Positions 54,609-63,079 of a DNA stretch of 64,000 bases are shown piece by piece. Where the stretch lies: assembly GCA_039587535.1 (NCBI GenBank), contig JBDHIF010000012.1, positions 73,659 through 137,658 of the forward strand. Reading direction: 5' to 3'. Positions within the stretch are counted from its first letter, which is position 1. Each line of letters starts with the position of its first letter. Under the pieces are notes generated by a model. The model saw only the letters and a program-made list of their open reading frames with translations, did not search any database and had not been told where the DNA came from. Both the position numbers and the translations under genes were made by a program. The DNA is from JAWLHJ01 sp039587535 (GTDB taxonomy: Bacteria; Gemmatimonadota; Gemmatimonadetes; Longimicrobiales; Gaopeijiaceae).

Positions 54609-55967
54609 ATGTTCGACGAGTTAGGCTCGAAGCTAGACGAGGCGCTGAAGAAGCTCCGCCAACGTGGCGTTCTCAACGAAGCCATGGTCAAGGAGGGGCT
54701 CCGCGAAGTCCGAAGGGTGCTCCTCGAGGCGGACGTCAACTTCAAGGTGACGCGGGAGTTCCTGGGCCGGGTGCAGGAGAAGGCGCTGGGCGAGGAGGTT
54801 CTCAAGGCCGTCCAGCCGGGCCAGCAGATCGTCAAGATCGTCCACGACGAGCTGGCCAACCTATTCGGAGACGAACGCGCATCCCTCGCTTCCGGCGCCC
54901 GGAAGCCGGCCGTGGTGCTCATGGTGGGGCTGCAGGGCTCGGGTAAGACCACCTCCTCGGCGAAGCTGGCTCGAAGACTGCAACGGGAGGGCCGCAGACC
55001 GCTCCTGGCGGCGTGTGACCTCCAGCGCCCCGCTGCCATCGAGCAGCTCGAGACGTTGGGCGGCCAGATCGGAGTGCCGGTGGTGGCTGGCGTGTTCGAG
55101 GGCGATCCGGTCCAGGCCGCCCTGGACGCCAGGTCGAAGGCAAAGGAGGACGGCCACGGTGTGCTGCTGGTGGACACGGCCGGGCGCCTGCAGATCGACG
55201 AAGCGCTGATGGACGAGCTTCGCCGGGTCAAGGACGCGGTCCAGCCTGACGAGGTCCTGCTGGTGGCCGACGCCATGACGGGGCAGGAGGCGGTCACGAT
55301 CGCGCAGGGCTTCGATGAGGCGCTGGGGATCACGGGCGTAGTGATGACGAAGATGGACGGTGACGCCCGTGGGGGTGCGGCGCTGTCCATCCGCGGTGTA
55401 ATCGGCAAGCCCATCAAATTCCTGGGCGTGGGTGAAGGGGTCGACGACCTCGACACCGCCGACCCCCAGCGGCTCGCAGGCCGGATTCTCCAGATGGGGG
55501 ACGTGGTCGGCCTGGTGGAACGGGCACAGGCCGCGGTCGACGACGAGGAGCGGGAGGAGCTCGAGAAGAAGGTGCTCGGGAAGGGACGCTTCACGCTCGA
55601 GGACTTCCTCGTTGCCATGCGGCAGGTCCAGAAGATGGGTCCGCTGGATCAGCTCCTGAAGCTCATCCCCGGTGCGGGCCGGATGAAGATTCCCGCGGCC
55701 AACATGGATCCGAAACGCATGAAGCACGTGGAGGCCATCATCCTATCCATGACGCCCGAGGAGCGCCGGAAGCCCGAGATCTTGAACGGGTCTCGGCGGG
55801 CGCGCATCGCAAAGGGGAGCGGGCGCCCCGTGGCCGAGGTCAACCGTCTCATGAAGCAGTTCAAGGAGATGGAAAAGTTCATGAAGCAGATGAAAGGGAT
55901 GATGGGCGGTGGTGGTAGGATGCCCGGCATGGGCGGCGGCTTTCCAGGGATGCCGTTCGGCCGGTAG
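54609..55967 (+). CDS. ffh: signal recognition particle protein Ffh
   Basis: 452 residues. N domain ~1-85, GTPase G domain with G1 GLQGSGKTT near 106-114, DTAGRLQ near 190 and TKMDGDARGG near 247-256. A Met-rich M domain runs from about 310, ending in a Gly/Met tail (MKGMMGGGGRMPGMGGG). Ffh binds signal sequences and 4.5S RNA and delivers ribosomes to FtsY. The ATG at 54609 begins the N domain (MFDELGSKLDEAL); the frame is open 27 codons further up, across the promoter. Neither ffs RNA nor ftsY was found nearby. Confidence 0.96.
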   Translation: MFDELGSKLDEALKKLRQRGVLNEAMVKEGLREVRRVLLEADVNFKVTREFLGRVQEKALGEEVLKAVQPGQQIVKIVHDELANLFGDERASLASGARKPAVVLMVGLQGSGKTTSSAKLARRLQREGRRPLLAACDLQRPAAIEQLETLGGQIGVPVVAGVFEGDPVQAALDARSKAKEDGHGVLLVDTAGRLQIDEALMDELRRVKDAVQPDEVLLVADAMTGQEAVTIAQGFDEALGITGVVMTKMDGDARGGAALSIRGVIGKPIKFLGVGEGVDDLDTADPQRLAGRILQMGDVVGLVERAQAAVDDEEREELEKKVLGKGRFTLEDFLVAMRQVQKMGPLDQLLKLIPGAGRMKIPAANMDPKRMKHVEAIILSMTPEERRKPEILNGSRRARIAKGSGRPVAEVNRLMKQFKEMEKFMKQMKGMMGGGGRMPGMGGGFPGMPFGR

Positions 55968-56005
55968 CCCCCCTGAGGCCGCTCGACGCGCGGGTCCGCC
56001 GCCCG

Positions 56006-56785
56006 TCAGCCGGTCCCGCGCCAGAGCAGGACCAGTCCCATCCCTACGCCCATGGCCACCACCACCCACCGCAGCTTCCTCTGGTCGAAGCGCTGGATGA
56101 ACCGGCCCGTAGCGTAGCCCCCGAGCGTGGAGCCGATGGCCATGACGATGGCCACGGGCCATACCAACACACCCGCGACAATGAAGTAGAAGACGGCCAC
56201 GCCCTTGATGGCCACGGCCAGAACGTTCTTCCAGGCGTTGGCCTCGTGCATGTCGTGCAGGCCCATGAGCCCGAGGCTGGTCAGCATGAGGATGCCCATG
56301 CCAGCCCCGAAGTACCCTCCGTACACCGATATCAGGAAGTGCACGGTCATCATGAGGGCGAACCAACCAGCGCCACCGTGGCCTTCGTGACCCGGCGATC
56401 GGAGCCATTGGCGGACAAGCGGCTCGGCGGCGACCATGCCCGAAGCCACGATCACGAGCCAGGGGGCCATGGCGCCGAACCAAGTCGGCGGGAGGGTCAG
56501 AAGTAGCCATGCCCCGATGCCTCCGCCGACCAACGAGGGGATCGCGAACCACCACCAGCGGCGATCAGCCCTCGCCAGAGCCGTGCGGTAGCTCCACGCG
56601 GCGCCAGCGGATCCCGGCCAGAGTCCTACTCCGTTGGTGGCATTGGCTGCGACCGGTGGGATCCCCAGCCAGATGAGGATGGGAAAGGAGAGATTGGTGC
56701 CGCCTCCCGCCACCGCGTTACCCGCGCCAGCCAGGAGGGCGGCGCCGAAGGCGGCGAGGAGGAGTATGGGGTCGGTGGGATCCAT
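56006..56785 (-). CDS. TSUP/TauE-SafE family permease
   Basis: 259 residues with eight or so membrane segments. The two TSUP repeats are visible, with GAGNAVAGGGTNLSFPILIW-type and FISVYGGYFGAGMGILML-type motifs (here LISVYGGYFGAGMG). Members carry sulfite, sulfoacetate or related organosulfur anions. No sulfur-metabolism gene is adjacent, so the substrate is open. Transcribed opposite to ffh and rpsP. Confidence 0.92.
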   Translation of the reverse strand: MDPTDPILLLAAFGAALLAGAGNAVAGGGTNLSFPILIWLGIPPVAANATNGVGLWPGSAGAAWSYRTALARADRRWWWFAIPSLVGGGIGAWLLLTLPPTWFGAMAPWLVIVASGMVAAEPLVRQWLRSPGHEGHGGAGWFALMMTVHFLISVYGGYFGAGMGILMLTSLGLMGLHDMHEANAWKNVLAVAIKGVAVFYFIVAGVLVWPVAIVMAIGSTLGGYATGRFIQRFDQRKLRWVVVAMGVGMGLVLLWRGTG

Positions 56786-56935
56786 GGCTCAGGAAGATAC
56801 ATCGTCCCGAGGATGCGCTGTACACATACGACAGACCCTTGTATCGTATGCGTCTGCCTGCGTTGGCGATTCGCCGTACGTGGGTTCGGTCCGCAGCCGC
56901 GGAGCCGTGTGTTCACGCCAGAATATGTTGGGAAG

Positions 56936-57631
56936 ATGCCCGTACGTATCCGACTCCGGCGGATGGGCCGGAAGAAGAAGCCCCACTACCGTGTCGTCGT
57001 CGCCGACAGCCAGTCGCCTCGCGACGGTCGGTTCGTCGAGACCCTGGGCTACTACAAGCCGCTCTCTGATCCGGCTCGCCTGGTCATCGACCTGGAGCGA
57101 GTGGACTATTGGCTCAGTGAGGGCGCCGATCCGTCCGCGACCATGAAGTCCCTCATCGCCAAGGCACGCGCCGGCGGCGATGCCAAGGTGGCCGTCGGTG
57201 CCGAGGACGCGGAGGAGCGGAAGGCCAAGCGGGCCGAGGAGCTGGCCGCAAAACGGGCCGCCGAAGAAAAGGCCGCTGCCGAGAAGGCTGCCGAGGAGAA
57301 GGCCGCCGCCGAGGCCGCTGAAGCTGAGGCGGCAGCTGAGGCCGAGGCCGCGGCTGAAGCCGAAGCGGCCGCGGAGGGTGAAGCCGCTGCCGAGGGTGAG
57401 GCGGCTGCCGAGGGTGAGGCGGCTGCCGAGAGTGAGGCCGCCGCCGAGGGTGAAGCCGCTGCCGAGGGTGAGGCCGCTGCCGAGGGTGAGGCCGTCGCCG
57501 AGGGTGAGGAGGAGGCCGAAGGGGCGCCGGAGGCCGAAGCCGCTGTAGCGGAGTCCGTGGCAGAGGAGGCCGAGCCGGCTCCCGAGGAGCCCTCGGACGA
57601 CGGTGAAGACGGGGCCGAGAAGGCCGAGTAG
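56936..57631 (+). CDS. rpsP: 30S ribosomal protein bS16 with a long acidic Ala/Glu-repeat tail
   Basis: 231 residues; ordinary bS16 has about 80-90. Residues 1-~80 are the normal protein (MPVRIRLRRMGRKKKPHYRVVVADS, in part; RFVETLGYY; DYWLSEGADPS). From about 95 a charged Lys/Glu/Ala helix-like segment leads into an Ala/Glu/Gly tail built on AEGEAA hexapeptides (residues ~146-193), ending in an acidic Pro/Glu/Asp stretch. The tail DNA is a tandem 18-bp repeat. The start at 56936 is fixed by homology (PVRIRL) with GGGAAG just upstream. The first gene of rpsP-rimM-trmD. Confidence 0.93.
   Translation: MPVRIRLRRMGRKKKPHYRVVVADSQSPRDGRFVETLGYYKPLSDPARLVIDLERVDYWLSEGADPSATMKSLIAKARAGGDAKVAVGAEDAEERKAKRAEELAAKRAAEEKAAAEKAAEEKAAAEAAEAEAAAEAEAAAEAEAAAEGEAAAEGEAAAEGEAAAESEAAAEGEAAAEGEAAAEGEAVAEGEEEAEGAPEAEAAVAESVAEEAEPAPEEPSDDGEDGAEKAE
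57371..57514 (+). repeat. eight tandem 18-bp units inside rpsP
   Basis: Units starting at 57371, 57389, 57407, 57425, 57443, 57461, 57479 and 57497 follow the pattern GCCGAGGGTGAGGCCGCT with few differences. Each encodes AEGEAA; the last unit has drifted to AEGEEE. Preceding sequence (57310-57370) contains older, more diverged Ala/Glu units. Confidence 0.85.
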
Positions 57632-57642
57632 ACGGACGCTCC

Positions 57643-58194
57643 GTGTCGCCGGGAGCGCGTCCCGACCCGCGCCACCTCGTGGTCGGTCACCTGGCGAAGG
57701 CGCACGGCATCAAGGGCGAGCTCTATGTGCAGCCCCTGACGGACCACCCCGAGGAGACCTACGCTCCCGGGGTGGTCCTCTTGCTTGGAGGCAAGACGGA
57801 CGACGGTCCGAATCCCGACCTGCCGCCCCTACGAATCCTTGCCGCCCGCCCGTTCCGAAAGGGTTACCTGGTCTCGTTCCAGGGGCTGGATGACCGGAAT
57901 CAGGCCGAGGCGCTCCGGGGGAAGTACGCCTACCGTGAAGCGTCGGAAGTGGAGCCGCCGGCCGAGGGTGAGATCTTCCACCACGACCTGGTGGGCATGG
58001 AGGTGTTCCTCCGAGGAGGCGAGCGGCTGGGGGAGGTATCCCACCTGTTCGAGCTTCAGCCTGCCGACCTCCTCGAAGTCCGGGGTCCACACAAGGAATA
58101 CCTGATCCCATTCCTTGATCGGATCGTCGTGGAGATGGATACCGAGGGACGCCGAATGGTCATCGACCCACCCGAAGGACTCCTGGATCTCTAA
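57643..58194 (+). CDS. rimM: ribosome maturation factor RimM
   Basis: 183 residues. The N-terminal barrel has VVGHLAKAHGIKGELYVQPLTD and the C-terminal PRC-like barrel has FHHDLVGMEVF, ADLLEVRG and YLIPFLDRIV. RimM binds uS19 and helps assemble the 30S head. The GTG start is 11 bases after rpsP. Position between rpsP and trmD is conserved in bacteria. Confidence 0.95.
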   Translation: MSPGARPDPRHLVVGHLAKAHGIKGELYVQPLTDHPEETYAPGVVLLLGGKTDDGPNPDLPPLRILAARPFRKGYLVSFQGLDDRNQAEALRGKYAYREASEVEPPAEGEIFHHDLVGMEVFLRGGERLGEVSHLFELQPADLLEVRGPHKEYLIPFLDRIVVEMDTEGRRMVIDPPEGLLDL

Positions 58195-58219
58195 CCGTCC
58201 GTAACGGCCGGGCCCTGTG

Positions 58220-58900
58220 ATGCGAATCAACATCGTCTCCATCTTCCCCGACTTCTTCGAGGGGCCTCTGGGTCTGTCGATTCCCAAGCGGGCGGCGGAG
58301 GCGGGCCTGGTGGAGTATCGCCTGGTGGATCTGCGCGACTTCACACACGACGTCCACCGGACGGTCGACGACCTACCTTACGGCGGGGGCGCCGGGATGG
58401 TGATGAAGCCGGAGCCATTCTTCGAGGCGGTGGATGCGCTCGAGCCCCGAGGTCCGATCGTGTTGCTGTCGGCCCGGGGCCGGCCTTTCGGGCACGACGA
58501 TGCGGTCCGCTTCAGCGTGGAGCCCGAGCTCACGCTTCTCTGTGGACACTACAAGGACGTCGACCAGCGTGTTGCGGACCACCTTGCCACCGAGGAGCTC
58601 TCCATCGGGCGTTTCGTGCTCTCCGGTGGGGAGATCGGCGCGCTGGCCATTACCGATGCCGTCGTGCGCTTGCTTCCGGGAGCGATGGGAGACCACGACG
58701 CCGCGGCTACGGATTCCTTTTACGACGGGGAGATGCTTAGCGCGCCGTCGTACACCCGCCCCGCGGAATATCGCGGCCATTCGGTTCCGGAGGTGCTCCG
58801 TTCCGGTAACCACGAGCGTATCGCTGAGTGGCGGCGCACTGAGGCCGAGCGGCTGACCCGGGGACGGATGCCGGAGTCCAAGGGCGATGAGCCGCGCTAG
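58220..58900 (+). CDS. trmD: tRNA (guanine-37-N1)-methyltransferase TrmD
   Basis: 226 residues of the SPOUT fold: MRINIVSIFPDFFEG start, DDLPYGGGAGMVMKPEPFF, LLSARGRPF, CGHYKDVDQRV and the knot segment SIGRFVLSGGEIGALAITDAV (in part), then SFYDGEMLSAPSYTRPAEY. It makes m1G37 in tRNAs that read CNN codons. Most TrmD proteins have CGRYEGIDERV, so the substrate loop is slightly changed. The ATG at 58220 is preferred over the GTG one codon earlier. Confidence 0.95.
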   Translation: MRINIVSIFPDFFEGPLGLSIPKRAAEAGLVEYRLVDLRDFTHDVHRTVDDLPYGGGAGMVMKPEPFFEAVDALEPRGPIVLLSARGRPFGHDDAVRFSVEPELTLLCGHYKDVDQRVADHLATEELSIGRFVLSGGEIGALAITDAVVRLLPGAMGDHDAAATDSFYDGEMLSAPSYTRPAEYRGHSVPEVLRSGNHERIAEWRRTEAERLTRGRMPESKGDEPR

Positions 58901-59026
58901 CGTCTCGGCGGGCGTCGGACAGAGTCCCGCGCGGGACGGCCCTCGTCTGTTCCCCAGAAGCTTGCGGATAGCGGGAATCAGCCGCATAGGTGAGCGCGAG
59001 CATCCCAACTCCCTGGCGAAGCGGAC

Positions 59027-60325
59027 GTGACGAACCGAGCTCCACTGATCTGGCTAGCCCTCGTGCTGGCGGCCCTGTCGATCCCTCACCGGGCCCCGGT
59101 CGTGGATGCTCTGGAAGGCAGCCCCGTCGAAGGGGTCAGCCTGGAGCACGGCGTCGGCTATCTGGCGTTGGCTCCATTCGTCGGTGTCATGGATTACCTG
59201 ACCGTGCTCACGGTCCCGCAGCACCTCATGGTCTTCGCAGGGATCTTCCTGGCCTTCCTGGCCTGGCGCTTGGTGCGGCGGCGCTCGCCACGGTCCTTGG
59301 GAGGGCGTGTGCTCGTCGAGCTCGCCGTGCTGGTGGCGTTCGTCGTGGGCCTGGCAGCCTTCTATGCCGCCGGCGTCTTGGCGTACCGACCTATGGCCCG
59401 GCTGGTGGTGGACGATCCCGACATCGTGGTCGTGGATTTCCACAGCCACACTCGGGCTTCTCACGATGGGCGGTGGGATTTCACCGGGGAGCGGAATCGC
59501 GCGTGGCACCGAGGGGCGGGCATCCAGGTGGCCTTCATCGCCGATCATGACAGCGTATCGGCTGCGATTCGGGCCATGAACCGAAACCCTGCTCGAGCCG
59601 GCGAGGGAACGGTGATCCTGCCGGGGAGGGAGTTCGTATACAAAAACCAGCACGTGGTGGCCCTGGGAACCGTGGATCCCAGGGATGCGAGGGGCGAGTG
59701 GCGCCCGGACGCCGCGGCGCCTGACGCTCCCCACCGGCTGGACGGCCTGGCCGAGCGTGGCGAGCCCGGCCTGCCCGCTCGGTGGTGCGAAGGGTGGCCC
59801 GTGCTCATCCAGACCATCCCCAACGACCTCGGCCGGGTGCCCGTGCCTGCGTGTGGCCCGGATGGAGCGGGCGTGGAGGCCATCGAGCTGTTGGACGGTG
59901 ATCCGAGAGGGCTGGCCCAAGGCGATCAGGAGCGGGAGAGGATCCTGGCGATCGCCGACAGCCTCGGACTCGCGCTGGTCTCAGCGTCCAATCTCCATGG
60001 GTGGGGCAGCACGGCAGCGAGCTGGAATCTCATGCGGATCCCGGGCTGGCAGGACATGACCCCGGAGGACGTGGGGGATCGCATCGTCCATATGCTCAGG
60101 AACGGAGGACCGGAAGCGGTGCGTGTCTTGGCCTACCGACGACCGGCTACGGGTGGTGTCGAGCGGCTCTTCGGGCTGACGGGCGCGGTCTCCCTCCCCG
60201 CGCATTTCCTGGCTTCACGTACCCCGCTGGAGCGGTTGTCCTGGCTCCTTTGGGGGGCCTTGGCGATGACGATCGCGCGGCTCCACGCCGCCCGCCGCGC
60301 ACCGGTGCCGGCGCGGACGGAGTGA
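59027..60325 (+). CDS. membrane-anchored PHP-domain phosphoesterase-like protein
   Basis: 432 residues. Three or four membrane segments lie within residues 1-120. They are followed by a PHP domain with metal-binding HSH at 139-141 (DFHSHTRASHDG), ADHD at 172-175, a Glu in PGREFVYKN, and a later SNLHGWG His. A C-terminal hydrophobic segment near 410 closes the protein. PHP domains hydrolyse phosphoesters; the substrate here is unknown. Related membrane PHP proteins are annotated only as hypothetical. A GTG start is used. It lies between trmD and rplS, which are usually neighbours. Confidence 0.75.
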   Translation: MTNRAPLIWLALVLAALSIPHRAPVVDALEGSPVEGVSLEHGVGYLALAPFVGVMDYLTVLTVPQHLMVFAGIFLAFLAWRLVRRRSPRSLGGRVLVELAVLVAFVVGLAAFYAAGVLAYRPMARLVVDDPDIVVVDFHSHTRASHDGRWDFTGERNRAWHRGAGIQVAFIADHDSVSAAIRAMNRNPARAGEGTVILPGREFVYKNQHVVALGTVDPRDARGEWRPDAAAPDAPHRLDGLAERGEPGLPARWCEGWPVLIQTIPNDLGRVPVPACGPDGAGVEAIELLDGDPRGLAQGDQERERILAIADSLGLALVSASNLHGWGSTAASWNLMRIPGWQDMTPEDVGDRIVHMLRNGGPEAVRVLAYRRPATGGVERLFGLTGAVSLPAHFLASRTPLERLSWLLWGALAMTIARLHAARRAPVPARTE

Positions 60326-60357
60326 GGAGCCGCGGCGGTCTCCGGTTCCGCAGGAGG

Positions 60358-61449
60358 TCAGGGCCGCTCGGGTAGTCCTTCCCGCCCGCCCTCTTTCCAT
60401 GAGGGCGTAGGGCCGTCGGCGAGGAACCGCACGGCCTCTACCGCGGCGTCGATGAGGGCCGCCATGTGCGGGAAGTCCACGTGCTCGATTTCGTCCGAGG
60501 GCTGATGGTAGTCCTCGTGCATGTTGTACGAAGACAGCGTGTGGGCCGGGATCCCCTGAACCGCGAAGGGCAGGTTGTCGCTCCGGAAGAAAAACCTCAT
60601 CTCGGGCCTCGGATCGGGGACGATCGGGGAGCTCGCTTCCGCCAGCTGATCGCCCATGGTCGTCCGCTCATAGCCCGTGAGCCATCCGCGACCGGAGCCG
60701 CCGGCCAGTGAGTCCGGCCGGCCGATCATCTCGATCTGGAAGTCGGCCACCGTCTGCTCCAGAGGCACGAGGGGATGGCGGATGTACCACCATGTGCCCA
60801 GCAGACCCTGCTCCTCGGCCGTGCTGAGGAGCACGACCACCGACCGCCTCGGAGCCGGGCCTTCCACCAGGGACCGTGCGATCTCCAGGATGGCCACCGT
60901 GCCTGTCCCGTCGTCGTCGGCGCCGTTGTAGATGGAGTCACCGTCCACGAGACCCCCGACGCCCACGTGGTCGTAGTGGGCTCCGATGACCACGTACTCC
61001 TGCGCCACGGTGGGGTCGGACCCGGAAATGAGCCCGACCACGTTCGCCTCATTCTCGAGAATCGTCTCGGCGGGGAGGGTGTCGAACGCGACGTCTTCGG
61101 ACGGAAGCACGAGTCGGGGGCGACCGTCGACCTCCACCCGCGCCAGGGGCACCGGCTGGAAGTAGCCGTCCTCGCCGAGGGGCTCCACGCCGTACCTCTC
61201 CAGCTCCTCGGCCAGGAAAGCCGCCGCGAGGTGCGCGCCGGGGGTCCCCGTACGGCGGCCCTCCAACGAGTCGGCGGCGAGTATGGACAGGAGGTTCTCG
61301 ATTCGGGTGACTCGGTCGATCTCGGCTTCGGCGACCCTGGTGGGTGGCGCCTCGTCGCCCTCGGAGCCTCCGCACGCTCCCAGGGCCAGCGTCAGGGCCC
61401 AGAGAAGGGCGGACGTGGACCAGCGGCGGAAGTAGACGGACGCGTTCAT
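60358..61449 (-). CDS. M28-family zinc aminopeptidase lipoprotein
   Basis: 363 residues with a lipobox (LGAC, Cys26). M28 zinc ligands and catalytic residues are in GAHYDHVG near 181, NGADDDGTG near 199, STAEEQGLLG near 233 and DYHQPSDE near 325. Such enzymes release N-terminal amino acids outside the cytoplasm. The start at 61449 begins the signal peptide. The frame extends upstream over the rplS promoter, which is rejected. It is opposite in direction to the ribosomal genes around it. Confidence 0.92.
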   Translation of the reverse strand: MNASVYFRRWSTSALLWALTLALGACGGSEGDEAPPTRVAEAEIDRVTRIENLLSILAADSLEGRRTGTPGAHLAAAFLAEELERYGVEPLGEDGYFQPVPLARVEVDGRPRLVLPSEDVAFDTLPAETILENEANVVGLISGSDPTVAQEYVVIGAHYDHVGVGGLVDGDSIYNGADDDGTGTVAILEIARSLVEGPAPRRSVVVLLSTAEEQGLLGTWWYIRHPLVPLEQTVADFQIEMIGRPDSLAGGSGRGWLTGYERTTMGDQLAEASSPIVPDPRPEMRFFFRSDNLPFAVQGIPAHTLSSYNMHEDYHQPSDEIEHVDFPHMAALIDAAVEAVRFLADGPTPSWKEGGREGLPERP

Positions 61450-61546
61450 ACGGTTTCCTCGGACGTGGCTAGGGTAGAGCGACAAGTTGAGCGTGGCCGT
61501 GGGGATACGCCAAGTCGCTCTCCCCCGTGGCGCCAGTTTCCGGGTC

Positions 61547-61575
61547 TTCACCGCGCGCCTCGGGTCGGTTAGCTT
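61547..61575 (+). promoter_or_regulatory. promoter of rplS
   Basis: TTCACC (61547-61552), 17 bases, TAGCTT (61570-61575), again the hexamer seen at purA and ffh. It places the start point near 61582, downstream of the in-frame ATG at 61576, so rplS must begin at 61624. Confidence 0.5.
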
Positions 61576-61623
61576 ATGCGTCTGTTCAGCAAAAGGCCCG
61601 GACCCGCGTCGTGGGAGTCCATC

Positions 61624-61977
61624 ATGACGGACGTAATCAAAGAGATCGAACAAGAGCAGCTCCGGGACGAGGTCCCCGAGTTCGCGCCCGGAGACACCGT
61701 CAGGGTGCTCTACCTCGTGCGTGAGGGAGCCAAGGAGCGGATTCAGGCCTTCGAGGGCGTTTGCATTGGCCGAAAGGGCGGCGGCGTCGACGAGACGTTC
61801 ACGGTGCGGAAGGTGTCGAGCGGGATCGGAGTGGAGCGTATCTTCCCGCTGCATGCGCCGACGGTGAGCGGCATCGAAGTCGTTCGCCGTGGTCGTGTGC
61901 GCCGTGCCAAGCTCTACTACCTGCGCGGCCGCCGCGGCAAGTCCGCCCGGATCCCGGAGAAGCGCACCGCTCGCTGA
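61624..61977 (+). CDS. rplS: 50S ribosomal protein bL19
   Basis: 117 residues, usual bL19 length. Recognised by FAPGDTVRVLYLVREGAKERIQ (in part), QAFEGVCIGRKGGG, FTVRKVSSGIGVERIFPLHAP and RRAKLYYLRGRRGKSARI. It sits at the 30S-50S interface. The ATG at 61624 has GGGAG upstream and follows the promoter. It begins a transcript with rnhB. Confidence 0.97.
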   Translation: MTDVIKEIEQEQLRDEVPEFAPGDTVRVLYLVREGAKERIQAFEGVCIGRKGGGVDETFTVRKVSSGIGVERIFPLHAPTVSGIEVVRRGRVRRAKLYYLRGRRGKSARIPEKRTAR

Positions 61978-61989
61978 CGGGGACCGGCC

Positions 61990-62628
61990 GTGCCGCCGGC
62001 CTCGACGAGGTCAGAACGACCCCAGGACCTGCTCGCTTATGAGCGCGGGTTCTGGGGTCGTGGCTTATCCGTTGTCGGCGTGGACGAGGCGGGGCGGGGC
62101 CCGCTGGCGGGTCCCGTCGTGGCTGCCGCGGTGATGCTTCGGCCGGAGAGCGCCGTGCACGGAGCCGACGATTCGAAGAAGCTTTCCCCGCAGGTCCGTG
62201 AGGAGCTCTTCGAGCGTATCATGTCTTCCGCGTTGTGCGTGGGGATCGGTGCCGCGTCGGTGAGGGAGATCGACCAGCGCAACATCCTCAAGGCCACGAC
62301 CGAAGCGATGCGGAGAGCACTCCGTCGGCTCTCTCGAAGCCCGGACCACGTCGTGGTGGACGGACTTCCGGTGAAGGAACTCGGGCGCGATCATGATGCC
62401 GTGGTGGATGGGGACGCTCTGGTCCACAGCATCGGGTGCGCATCGATCGTGGCCAAAGTGGTCCGGGACCGGCTCATGTATCGGCTCTCCAAGCGTTATC
62501 CTGGGTACGCCTGGGATACCAACGTCGGGTACGGCACAGCGGCTCACCGGGCCGCGCTTCGGGACCTCGGGCCCACGCCGCATCATCGTCTGACCTTCGG
62601 GGGCTCACAGTTCGAGCTCGAGCTTTGA
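61990..62628 (+). CDS. rnhB: ribonuclease HII
   Basis: 212 residues. The type-2 RNase H active site is clear: GVDEAGRGPLAGPVVAAAV with the Asp-Glu pair near 30, VVDGLPVKEL, and SIVAKVVRDRLM with the next Asp. It ends in HRLTFGGSQFELEL, a PIP-like tail often at the RnhB C-terminus. It removes ribonucleotides from DNA. The GTG start is 12 bases after rplS. Confidence 0.95.
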   Translation: MPPASTRSERPQDLLAYERGFWGRGLSVVGVDEAGRGPLAGPVVAAAVMLRPESAVHGADDSKKLSPQVREELFERIMSSALCVGIGAASVREIDQRNILKATTEAMRRALRRLSRSPDHVVVDGLPVKELGRDHDAVVDGDALVHSIGCASIVAKVVRDRLMYRLSKRYPGYAWDTNVGYGTAAHRAALRDLGPTPHHRLTFGGSQFELEL

Positions 62629-62677
62629 TCGTCCCCGCCACATCTTGTGTAGCGCTTCTCGAGCACGTGGAGACAAC

Positions 62678-63079
62678 ATGCAATCCGAGCATCTGACCAA
62701 CCTGCATCCAGGATGGGTCATCGGCGGGTGGGGAATCGCCGTCTCCATTACCGCGGCGGTCTACCTCGGTGGGGTGGGTCTCGGCGTGGTTGGCCCCGAA
62801 TCCAACGCCCTCCCTTGGCTCGTGGCGTCCCTGGCGGCAGGCTTCTACTTCGGGGGGCTCCTCGTGGGTCTACGCTGGTCCGACGCCCCGATCCTCCACG
62901 GCGCTGCCATCAGCATCTTCAGCGTTTTCGTCTGGTTCCTCGCCACGCTCTTCGGTGACGTGGATGCCTTCGACTCCGCTCCGGTGGTCCTGGGCCTCGT
63001 CCTCGTACAGCTGGCGGCGTCGGTGACCGGGGGATGGATGGGGCGGCGAGTCAGCCTCGGCCGGTCCGATGGGTCCTGA
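62678..63079 (+). CDS. small four-segment membrane protein
   Basis: 133 residues with four hydrophobic segments and a Gly-rich character (VIGGWGIAVSITAAVYLGGVG; ASLAAGFYFGGLLVGLRW, in part). It resembles TIGR04086-like hypothetical membrane proteins only loosely. The ATG at 62678 with GGAG upstream is chosen; function unknown. It may share the rplS-rnhB transcript. Confidence 0.65.
   Translation: MQSEHLTNLHPGWVIGGWGIAVSITAAVYLGGVGLGVVGPESNALPWLVASLAAGFYFGGLLVGLRWSDAPILHGAAISIFSVFVWFLATLFGDVDAFDSAPVVLGLVLVQLAASVTGGWMGRRVSLGRSDGS

Noticed and set aside
56826..56849. ATACGA...TCGTAT inverted repeat upstream of rpsP as an operator
   Set aside because: Only 6-base arms 12 bases apart; expected by chance at this scale and no promoter boxes line up with it.
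57371..57514. 18-bp repeats as a CRISPR array or origin iterons
   Set aside because: The units are directly adjacent with no spacers, stay in frame and encode AEGEAA inside rpsP.
57106..57747. 213-residue Ala/Ser-rich minus-strand frame over rpsP/rimM
   Set aside because: It is the mirror image of the AEGEAA repeat and spans two real genes.
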